Virus record (IMG/VR): IMGVR_UViG_3300031758_000439
Span: 1-28,132 of that record
Length of the DNA: 28,132 bases
Reading direction: 5' to 3' (one strand)
Source: a virus
Shown: positions 1 to 9,300 of the stretch, piece after piece
Numbering within the stretch: position 1 is the stretch's first letter
How the letters are laid out: each line of letters opens with the position of its first letter
Notes under the pieces: generated by a model
What the model saw: the letters and a program-made list of their open reading frames with translations, nothing else
Databases searched by the model: none
Told to the model about the DNA's origin: nothing
Translations under genes and position numbers: made by a program

Positions 1-346
1 CTCCCATTATAATTCCAGCACCGTATTCTTTAGTTACAAATTGTGGCTCCACTAAAGACGTGGTTCCAATTCCAATTTTTTCACCAAGTGTATTTGTAAC
101 TGGAAAATAACCTTCACCAGGATTTACAATTAAAACTGAAACGATAGATCCATTGCTTGGATGATTAATTATTGGATAAAATACACCCTCAATTGTTGGG
201 GTTGCAGTATTTTCAATTTCAATTTTTGGAGGATCTGTTGATGCATATCCTGCTCCACCATCAATCACTTCAATTTTTGATACAGAATATTTATCTCCAT
301 CAAAAATTGGAAATAATATTGCACCTGCCCCTGGAGTTGTTCTCAT
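1..346 (-). CDS. Structural protein fragment, 3' end beyond window
   Basis: An open frame starts at the ATG at 346 and runs off the left edge without a stop, giving 115 codons. The product begins MRTTPGAGAILFPIFDG and carries two glycine-tyrosine modules (DGGAGY and NPGEGY). These match the recurring GxGY modules of the giant protein at 3393-11783, so it is probably another baseplate or fibre-associated structural protein. It lies downstream of the tail-fibre-like genes in the same direction. A late-promoter-like AATAAATA lies about 30 bases upstream of the ATG. No good Shine-Dalgarno sequence is visible. The function cannot be fixed because most of the gene is missing. Confidence 0.7.
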   Translation of the reverse strand, partial: MRTTPGAGAILFPIFDGDKYSVSKIEVIDGGAGYASTDPPKIEIENTATPTIEGVFYPIINHPSNGSIVSVLIVNPGEGYFPVTNTLGEKIGIGTTSLVEPQFVTKEYGAGIIMG

Positions 347-375
347 TAATATTTTTACTTAATCAGTGCTTTTTA

Positions 376-383
376 TATTTATT
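376..383 (-). promoter_or_regulatory. T4-late-like promoter box
   Basis: The minus strand reads AATAAATA, one base from the T4 late consensus TATAAATA, about 30 bases before the ATG at 346. It sits in the 68-base gap between two structural genes, where a late promoter is expected. The motif is short in AT-rich DNA, so this rests mainly on position. Confidence 0.4.
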
Positions 384-414
384 GTTGCAATCTATAGATT
401 AATAAAATAATTTT

Positions 415-1704
415 TTACGGAATAGCTCCCCAACCACCTTGCGCTACAATAGATCCAGAACTAGATATTTTTCTAAGTATCATATAATTATAACTACCGC
501 AGGTCACGGAACTGTTTATAGTTGCTGACATAGAATACCCAGGAATATAGTTCCCAGCAACACCTATTCTTAAAATTCCAGATATCTTAGAAATATAATT
601 TCCACTATTATTTCCTGATGGTGTTATAATCATTGGGTCTGTGATGCTCTGGGAAAGATGGTGGCTTAAAATATTAGAAAAACTAGGGGAACTTCCAGTA
701 GATGTACCAGTAAATGTTCCAGTTGCAGCTGAAGATACTGCAATATTCCGAATTCTTAATGACGAAGAAGCAGCACCGGTAATTGTTCTTGATGCTATAA
801 TATATGCAAACATTTCATAAGTTCCTACACTCAAAGTAATAGATGGGAATAGTTCAGGAAACAAATATTGGTAAGTAGTCTCGGATCCACTAATTAAAGA
901 CACTCCTTGACCTTGAACGAATGGAATTATATAAGTTTTGTTTTGTAATAGTTGATCTCTTGTGGTTGTCACTACTTCTTGGTCTTCAATGAAAACAACA
1001 CCTGCAGAAGAACGAGAAATTGTAGTATCTGTATTATTTCCTAGATCAATAGTATTAAGTTTAAGATTGCCAGAAATTGAAGCATCACCAATAACTTCAA
1101 ATTTTGATGTTGGTTGTGTAGAACCAATACCAATATTAGTTCCAGTATCAGTAATAATACTATCAGTTAATTGCCCACTACCACCATTCCATTTTAAAAT
1201 TCTATTATCAGTTAAATTATCTCCATTTTTAAGTGCGACTGAATCAGAACTAATGGTAATGCCAGTTCCAACATTAACATCAAGAGTTACATTGGAGGTT
1301 AATGTTCCACCACCATTTAATCCAGATCCTGCAGTTACAGTTTTGGTGAGATTTGATGCTGTAGTTGCTGTAGTTGCTGTAGTTGCTGTAGTTGCTGTAC
1401 CTGTTAAGTTACCTACAAAACTTGAAGCAGTTATAATTCCTGTAGTGTTAATGTTTGATGTTGTACCTAAACCAACTGCTGTAGTTGCTGTTCCAGTTAA
1501 GTTACCTACAAAACTAGAAGCAGTTACAATTCCAGTAATTAAAGAATCTCCAAAAACGTGAAGTTTTGCTGATGGATTTGTTATACCAACACCAACATTA
1601 CCATAAAAAGGATCAAGAAACACTCTTCCATCGGTGGAAACACCAACCAAAGGTATTCCATCATTATCATTTATATTAAAAAATACTCCTATGTTGTTTG
1701 CCAT
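415..1704 (-). CDS. Tail fibre-like structural protein (429 aa)
   Basis: This is a probable tail-fibre or tail-fibre-associated protein. Residues about 35-60 hold a VGVGITNPSAKLHVFG segment and residues about 195-215 a second such segment (NIGIGSTQPTSKFEVIG); this GIGxxxPxxKLxVxG pattern is common in phage fibres before repeat regions. Between them lie two copies of the TASSFVGNLTGTATTA repeat followed by a (TAT)n run. The Ser/Thr/Gly-rich C-terminal 200 residues look like a beta-structured tip. No S74-type chaperone domain is apparent. The same repeat occurs in the next gene upstream (1720-3360), separated by only 15 bases, so the pair may form parts of one host-recognition apparatus. The ATG at 1704 has no clear Shine-Dalgarno. 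A late-like TATAAATC lies about 20 bases upstream. The exact role is inferred. Confidence 0.75.
   Translation of the reverse strand: MANNIGVFFNINDNDGIPLVGVSTDGRVFLDPFYGNVGVGITNPSAKLHVFGDSLITGIVTASSFVGNLTGTATTAVGLGTTSNINTTGIITASSFVGNLTGTATTATTATTATTASNLTKTVTAGSGLNGGGTLTSNVTLDVNVGTGITISSDSVALKNGDNLTDNRILKWNGGSGQLTDSIITDTGTNIGIGSTQPTSKFEVIGDASISGNLKLNTIDLGNNTDTTISRSSAGVVFIEDQEVVTTTRDQLLQNKTYIIPFVQGQGVSLISGSETTYQYLFPELFPSITLSVGTYEMFAYIIASRTITGAASSSLRIRNIAVSSAATGTFTGTSTGSSPSFSNILSHHLSQSITDPMIITPSGNNSGNYISKISGILRIGVAGNYIPGYSMSATINSSVTCGSYNYMILRKISSSGSIVAQGGWGAIP
1400..1535 (-). repeat. Two fibre repeats shared with neighbouring gene
   Basis: Two copies of the DNA encoding TASSFVGNLTGTATTA lie at about 1400-1440 and 1491-1532. 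Over about 130 bases they are nearly identical to the tandem array at 2680-2890 in the adjacent gene. The intervening codons (VGLGTTSNINTTGI) match as well. Homologous recombination between the two genes is therefore possible. Confidence 0.8.
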
Positions 1705-1719
1705 TTTTGTTTAATACCT

Positions 1720-3360
1720 TTATTGATTTATAGTGTTTCCAACTTGATGTGATGGATAGAGTCTTGAGAACTTGGAATTTGGAGTCCATAATATCCTTAC
1801 TGCACCTTGAGCACCATTTCCTCCAAGAGTGGCACTACCATTTTCACCTCCTCCACCACCTGCTCCATAGTTTCCTCCAGGACTTCCATTTTGACCATCT
1901 GACCCAGTTGTTCCATTAGAACCACCAGATCCACCACCTCCTCCCTGAACTGATGCCCCAGTTCCACTTGATGATAATCCAAGCAATCCAACTCCACCTC
2001 CACCAGACCCGAGACCTCCTCCACCTGCTCCAGAACCTCCAGTTCCATTATTTCCAGTTGCAGGTGAACCATCTCCTCCATTTCCAGTATATCCTCCTGC
2101 ACCACCTCCACCACCACCAGTTGTTAAAGTTCCACCTCCACCATTGCCACCATTAGATCCTCCAATATTTCCCGAAATTGTACTTCCAGTTCCACCCAAA
2201 GCAGACCCTCCTTGAGATGTTGATCCTCCAGATCCACCATAAGCAGTTACAATCCCAGTGATTTCAGAAGTGCCACCAGCACTGCCATTTCCACCATTTC
2301 CACCATTTCCACCATTTCCTACTGAAATGCTTAATACTTGACCTGGTGCAACTGGATGGTCGTTAATATATCTTAAACCACCCCCTCCACCCCCAGAACC
2401 TCCATTTCCACCTTGTCCTGCTCCACCACCTCCACCACCAGCAATTACGATTGCTGATATTTTTGTAACTCCTGCTGGAACGGTAAAAGTTTGAGAACCA
2501 ACTGTTGTAAAGTCACTAGAAACACCAGAAAGTGAAAGTATATTTGTTCCAATTAATGTTGACCCATCAATTGTTATTGACTGTGTTCCAACAAAACTTG
2601 AAGCAGTTATAATTCCTGTAGTGTTAATGCTTGAAGTTGTACCTAAACCAACTGCTGTAGTTGCTGTAGTTGCTGTACCTGTTAAGTTACCTACAAAACT
2701 TGAAGCAGTTATAATTCCTGTAGTGTTAATGCTTGAAGTTGTACCTAAACCAACTGCTGTAGTTGCTGTAGTTGCTGTACCTGTTAAGTTACCTACAAAA
2801 CTTGAAGCAGTTATAATTCCTGTAGTGTTAATGCTTGAAGTTGTACCTAAACCAACTGCTGTAGTTGCTGTACCTGTTAAGTTACCTACAAAACTTGAAG
2901 CAGTTATAATACCTGATGTATTGATGTTTATATTTGAAGGTAAATTAGATGCGGTAGTTGCTGTTCCTGTTAAGTTTCCTGTAAAACTAGAAGCAGTTAC
3001 AATACCAGTGGTGTTTATGTTAATAGTAGAACTTACGTTATTAGCCGTAGTTGCTGTACCTGTTAAGTTTCCTGTAAAACTAGAAGCAGTTACAATTCCA
3101 ACAACATTTATGTTAGTTGCAGTTAAAAAACCAACAGTAGAAATTCCACCAGAAACATTTAAACTTGTTACTGAAGCAATTCCCCCCACTACATTAGTAG
3201 AGGTGTTCGCAAAAGAAATCGTATTGGTGATGTTAGTACCATCACCAATTGCAGTATAAATTTCACTAAAATTACTATTAACTTTTACTGCACCTTGAGA
3301 TAAAGTATCTCCAGTTCCATCGTTTGGTGTAGTTCCAGTAAATATCCCTAGTCTTGCCAT
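1720..3360 (-). CDS. Tail fibre/adhesin with glycine-rich tip (546 aa)
   Basis: This looks like a receptor-recognition fibre or adhesin. The N-terminus MARLGIFTGTTPNDGTGD is typical of cyanophage fibre proteins. Residues about 85-260 are six TASSF(V/T)G repeats, three of them in near-perfect 34-residue units. Residues about 290-525 are extremely glycine-rich (long GGGG runs interspersed with short Ser/Asn/Thr segments), and the protein ends with GAVRILWTPNSK. Glycine-rich loops are also a feature of T-even gp38-type adhesins, but I see no specific sequence match and claim only analogy. The gene lies between a tail-fibre-like gene and the giant baseplate protein, all in one direction. A late-like CATAAATA is about 22 bases upstream of the ATG. 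No Shine-Dalgarno is visible. Confidence 0.75.
   Translation of the reverse strand: MARLGIFTGTTPNDGTGDTLSQGAVKVNSNFSEIYTAIGDGTNITNTISFANTSTNVVGGIASVTSLNVSGGISTVGFLTATNINVVGIVTASSFTGNLTGTATTANNVSSTININTTGIVTASSFTGNLTGTATTASNLPSNININTSGIITASSFVGNLTGTATTAVGLGTTSSINTTGIITASSFVGNLTGTATTATTAVGLGTTSSINTTGIITASSFVGNLTGTATTATTAVGLGTTSSINTTGIITASSFVGTQSITIDGSTLIGTNILSLSGVSSDFTTVGSQTFTVPAGVTKISAIVIAGGGGGGAGQGGNGGSGGGGGGLRYINDHPVAPGQVLSISVGNGGNGGNGGNGSAGGTSEITGIVTAYGGSGGSTSQGGSALGGTGSTISGNIGGSNGGNGGGGTLTTGGGGGGAGGYTGNGGDGSPATGNNGTGGSGAGGGGLGSGGGGVGLLGLSSSGTGASVQGGGGGSGGSNGTTGSDGQNGSPGGNYGAGGGGGENGSATLGGNGAQGAVRILWTPNSKFSRLYPSHQVGNTINQ
1725..1732 (-). promoter_or_regulatory. T4-late-like promoter box
   Basis: The minus strand reads TATAAATC, seven of eight matches to TATAAATA, about 20 bases before the ATG at 1704. 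It overlaps the last codons of the upstream fibre gene, which stops at 1720. Confidence 0.4.
2591..3085 (-). repeat. Tandem 102-bp coding repeat array
   Basis: The phrase ACAAAACT recurs on the plus strand at 2591, 2693, 2795 and 2888, giving periods of 102, 102 and 93 bases. The 9-base difference is one TAT tripeptide unit. Copies at 2591-2890 are almost identical in DNA, whereas copies further toward the N-terminus of the gene (2900-3085) have diverged. Such identity points to recent duplication or gene conversion and to likely length variation by slippage. Confidence 0.9.
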
Positions 3361-3382
3361 TAGGTAATGTGTTTCTTTTGAT

Positions 3383-3390
3383 TATTTATG
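3383..3390 (-). promoter_or_regulatory. T4-late-like promoter box
   Basis: The minus strand reads CATAAATA, seven of eight matches to the late consensus, about 22 bases before the ATG of the fibre gene at 3360. It lies in the short gap after the giant structural gene. Confidence 0.45.
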
Positions 3391-3392
3391 GT

Positions 3393-6300
3393 TTAATTTG
3401 AATCAAACTTGAATATAGTCATATCAAGTCTCATAATTGTATTTGAATCAAATTTATTAGAAACATTATATGAAAATGCATTATCAACTTCAGTTGTTGC
3501 AGATCCAACTGGTTGGGAATCAATAATAGATCTGTTGTAAAATATTTTTTGACCAGTTTGGAAATTATGACTCTTTAGATTGATTATATTATTATCTAAA
3601 TTCAAAATTTGGGAAGAATTAGAATTGAATTCACGATAATATAATGGTACTTTTTCCGAACTAATTCCAGATGTGAGTTCAAATGATGTTTTACCTACGA
3701 CTTTATTTCCAGGTAATTTTCTTCTAATTGATACATCAGTCGTATCAATTCCCACTTGCAAACGATGAGGTAAATTTATTCTGATACTGTTAATTCCAAT
3801 TTCATCAACTAATGTTGCCTCTGGAATTAAAAATTCAGAATTTCCAATATAATCACCTATTTTTAAATTTTCTGTGGAAATTCCAACATAATATTGATTT
3901 AGAGCATTAAATGTTGCTGTGGTAATTCCTATTGAAATGTAATCATTTGACCCATCAAACTGATCACTGATGTCATTCATCAATAAAACTTTATTTGTTT
4001 TATTTAAAATATACTCTTTGAGGGGAACCCCAAAGATAGGACCAAAAGTTCCAACTCCAGCAATATTTCCTTCTTCTGCACCTACATTAATTCTTTCAAT
4101 TGATCCATCTTCAAATAAATTATCATCATCTTCTGAAACTAATGTAAAATTATTTTTAGTGTAAAGTGACTGGATATTATCCATCAAAACACTAAGATTT
4201 AAATCATTACTACTAATTCCAACTTTTACATTTGAAGATGGAATACTCACAATATCTAAATCGGAAAATTCTTTAAATCCTGATGGATGAATTAGAGATT
4301 TGATTGGTTCTTTCCACTTATCATAAGAAATCTGACTCTTAATTGCATAAGAAAATCTTTGATAATAAAAATTATCTGAGAGTCTTTGTAAATAATCATT
4401 CAAAAATCCACTTTGATTTTTGCTTTCATTTACTTTATCTCTTGAGACACCTAGATTTGCTTTTAAATTAAATTTATTTACGTCTTTTACTGTTCCATTT
4501 AGTAGTGATTTTTCACCTTTTAATTTATTTCCAACTTCTAGTTCTCCTTTTGCATCTACCATTCTCAATTGGTTAATTTCATTATCCCAACCATTTTCTG
4601 CAACTTTTGCAGAAAATACTGAATTTCCTCTATTATCATATCCAAAAACATTTTCTCCAGAAATATAACTCAAATCATCAACCAAATTCATTTCAAACAC
4701 GGCCATATCTTTTTTATTCACTACATAACCATATCCAAATCCATTTTCATAATTTGATTCTCCATTATTTTGATTTAAATTCAATGAATCTTTAACACCA
4801 GTCATACTAAAAGTGACAGTAAAATTTTGAGAACTCACTGAAGTTACCGTAAAAAATCTATAACTATAATCTTTGGAGTTTATATTATCTTTAGTTCTAT
4901 CCACTTGCCTGCAGTTTTCTATGAAAATTTCATCACCTTCAGTAAATGGAAATACAACATCAGTTGTTCCATAACCAGTTGTAATTAGTGGAAATAATTC
5001 TGAATTATTAAGAAGTTCTAAAGTTACAGTAGAACCATCATTGGAGGCAACAACACTATCAATTTCATAACCATTGGAATTTCTTATAGGTACAATTCTC
5101 AATGGAGTTATCAAATCATTAGTATTCTCAACAATATCAACACCAATTACACTACCACTTTGCAATTTGGCCGATAATTTAATTTTATTATTCCCCAAAA
5201 CTTTTAAAGTAGGTGCAGTATTATATCCATTTCCTCCAGTTATAATACCAACATATTCTATTCTTGAAATATCTCCTATTTGAGCAACAGCAGGAACACT
5301 TAAAAAAGGTTTTAGTGTAGTATCACTTGGATAATCAAATCCATCTTTTACTCTTTCTAAATTTTCTATTTTTCCAATAGTAGAAGATTTTGCTTCTAAT
5401 GCTGCACCTTTTCCTGATGTTGTAGTAATTGAAGAAATTTTTGGAATTTTCTTATATCCTCTTCCTCCAAAATTAACTCTAAGATTTGATATTGGACCAA
5501 CAACATTTTTTGAATCAGTATCATAGTATGATGTTGATAATCCAGAAATAAATGTGAGTGGTTCTGGAATAACGTTTAAATTAAATTTAAACTGCGAATT
5601 TCCTGTTTTTATTATAGAATGGTAAGTGTTAATATTATTTGGGATTATTTTAATTTTATTGAATCCATTTACTTCTTTATCTGAAGACAATTGATTTTTT
5701 TCATCTTCATTTTTAGAAAGTGAAATTAAATTATAATAGATTTCAGTTGGCAAAGACAACTTGGTATTCAATTCTTTGACTCTATTAGTGTCATAATTAA
5801 GATATTTGAATGTTTCTATTTCTTTACTAAAATTGGAATCTGCATATAGTCTCAAATCCATATTTGAAAGACTACCATCAGTTAAATCAAAGGATATTAT
5901 ATTTCCATTTAAAATATTGATTGGTGGATTGACGAGAGCAAAATTGTGAGTTAATCCTGCACCAACAGAAGTCAAAGTAATTGCAATTCCAACATTAGCA
6001 TCATATTGATAACTTGATAACTTAATTTTATCTGGATTTTGTTTTAAAACATAATACACAGCATTTGTAGATAATCCACCAACAGAAGTTTGGTCATTAG
6101 TATAATAAACAATCTTATCTCCTGTTTTTAAATTATTTCCAGGAATATTAATTTCATTTGTGAGTGTGTTTATTCCCGATAAGGGGTCAAAATCAATAAG
6201 TTCTGTAGTTATTTTTCTAATTACTTTGTCGTATCTTAATTTTATAGTATTTGTGTTACTTTGTTCAAAATTAAATTTAATATTGTCACCTGTTTGCAAA

Positions 6301-9300
6301 CCGTGTGTTTGAGAAGTTGAAACGACTACTGAATAATTATTTACTTTCCCCTTAATTTTTTCATATTGAGTTGTCAAAGAATGAGCCAAACCAATATTTT
6401 CAATAGGACTTCTAAAATATAAAGAATTTTGTGTCGTTCCAATTCCAGTACTAGTAGTAAATCCTAAAGTAGATAGACCAACATAATCTTTTCCTAAATT
6501 AACTGTATATACTGTTTGGTTGTTTGCTAATCTAAATGTTGTTCCTGTCCCAGTTTCAGAAACCACAATGCCATTTCCAACCAACCCAACATTATAAGTA
6601 ATAGATTGTCCAGTATAAAATTTGTGACTTGGTATGTATATTGAACGACTTGGAACAGTTTTATCGTATATTTTCCTTGAAAATGTCAATAAATTTGTTG
6701 ATATCCCACCACCAAGAGTGTGGTCTGGTGTTATTGTAATTGAACCAATCCCAATTGATGTTATAGTTGTGTTATTTTGAATATTAGTCCCAAATACATA
6801 ATCACCAATTTCCAATAAAGTAGTATTTACACCAACTGTGCTGAGACCTGTTGCATTTAAAGTTCCGAAAGCAGTTTGAAATCCGACTATGTTATAATAA
6901 ATTGAACCAGTTGTTCCAATTCCAATCGTATTGCTTGGATTGAAATAAACAGTTTTATTTTCAACTATATCATCTTCATATTTTTGAGTTGAAAATGTAA
7001 ATGTATTTGGCAACAAAGTTACAGTTGCAAATCCTACACTGTGTATTCCAGAATAATTATCAAATCTATTTACGTATAATTTTGATTCCGTTGAAGAAAT
7101 GTTGATTATTTTTAAAACTTCTGTTCCTATTCCTATAAAATTATCAACTTCAAATCCAGATACATCGGTAACTTTAACGTATGTTGTCACTCCAGTAACT
7201 GATTGACTCTCTAGGTTTTCTACTAATCCTGCACTGTTTTGGAAAACATATATTTTTTTAGTTCCTTCCAAATGATTAAATTCACTTGATGACAAATTGG
7301 ATATAATGATTTCATCATCACTAATTAGATTATGTGGTTGATTTGTAATTCCTTTTATTGAAACACCCTTTGTGATGAAATTTACATCAGTAAATGTTAA
7401 AATTCCAACCTGTACATTTGATACGTTTTTTCCTTTTATCCTAGAAATCTCAGCAGAAACTGAATTTCCACCAGAAGATTTACTGTCAAATTTAATTAAT
7501 TCTCCTACTTTATAATTATCACCTGGTTCAAAAATAGAAATTGAAGTTATACCAGAAGAACTTATATCTTTAACAATAAATTCTTGTTTATATTTTGAAT
7601 CAATTTTATCAATTAAATCATAAGAAGAATTACTTGAATTCAAATAATAAGGTCCAATATTTCTAACAATATCTAAGGATTCAAAATTAAAATCTTGATT
7701 AAATAACGGATTAAAATTTTCTTCTATTGGTAAATCTTTAAAATTCAAAGGTACTGTATATGGATACTGTGGTTCTTTTTCATCATTAGAAATCGTTGAA
7801 AAGTAACCATAGTTAATATTTGGTAAATTTTTGTCATTAATAAACATTCCATTATATTCATCTAAATCTCCAGTTCCCCTATCATAAAGATAATCTTGTA
7901 CAAAAAATCCTGATCCAAAATTGGGTCTCAGTTGATTTGAAATTGAAATTCCGATTTCACCAGAATTTTTTAGTTTATAGCTTGATTGTAATAATTTTGA
8001 CTCACCATTAACTTTTCCATATGGTCCAAAAATTGGATTTCCATCGTAAGCCCACCCTAAAATTTTATATGGATTTTGATTATTGTCTGGTAAGATTTCA
8101 TTATTATCTTTATCAATAAAATTATTAACTTTAAATCTTAGATTTTTTGGTGGATAAAAATGAATAAATTCCAGTGTTGTTTCGTTGTTTTTACTAGGTA
8201 CAATTAAACCCCCATCATTGGGTGAAATAATTTTTTTGTTTTTTTCTACTTGATTAATTTTCCATTCAAAAATATTGGCACTAAATCTTGCACCTAAACC
8301 TCTTCTTTGAATAAGTAACGTAGTCTTTTCATCATAACCTATACCAGAATTCAAAATATTAATACTTGTTATTTTTCCATTTGTTACAATTGGATATAAT
8401 TCTGCATATTTTCCTTTGCCAAATATCTTTATATCAATGTCTTTCCCGTATCCTCTACCAGAGTTTAATATTTGAACATCAACAATAGAACCATTCAACA
8501 AAACTGGTTTTAGAATACATTCAGAAAGAATACTGAAAATTCCAACTCTAGGTTTTCTGTGATAATTTAATGTATCAGGAGAACCATAATTTTTTCCATC
8601 ATTTGTGATAAAAACATTTTCAATTGATCCAAGAACTATCGGTTCTGCCGATGGTGAAGTTGCAATTCCAGAAACGTGTTCAATTTCAATTTGAATTGGT
8701 GGATATGAGAAAATGTGAGTTCCTACCCCTACAGAAGAAAACCTAACATATTTTTTATTATCATAATTAATTCTTTGATTTTCAGAAGATCCAAAAACTG
8801 ATAATTTAAATCTATTGCTATCAATTACAGTAACATAATAATTTGTTTGAGTTGATAATCCAGATATTGAAGTGCCACTTGTGGAGTATATTACTACATC
8901 TTCATTTTTAAAATTGTGTTCTTTTGCAAAAATATAATCATCAAATGTGTTTATTCCATTATTTTGGTTATTTGATGATAAATCACTTGGTATTTTGACC
9001 GATCTATTTGAATAATTTTTTCCTTTTTCTTTTACATAAATTTTTGTGATTGTATTTTTTGAATTTAAGGTTTTTAAAGAGTGTATTCCTGAACCAATCC
9101 CAGTGAAAGTAATAGGACTATTTTTTCCTAATGCATTTTCCTTAGTTTTATATAATTTCAGTTGTGTTGCACTTACTATACCTACGAAATAATTTGAATT
9201 GTTTATTAATGGTGATACATTTCCATTAGAATCATTAATATAAGATACTTCTTCTCCGTCATCAAAATTATGATTAGTCAAAAACTGTATTGTGCTTGAT

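Noticed and set aside
962-1561. Long plus-strand open frame opposite a fibre gene
   Set aside because: It is the antisense of repeat codons rich in Thr/Ala, has no start signal or family pattern, and the minus-strand frame is clearly the real protein.
1797-2117. Second minus-strand frame of 106 residues inside the glycine-rich gene
   Set aside because: It is a shadow of GGx-rich codons in another frame, giving implausible Val/Glu/Leu repeats.
2621-3259. Plus-strand repeat protein of about 212 residues
   Set aside because: It mirrors the tandem repeats on the minus strand; the regular period keeps stops out of the opposite frame by chance.
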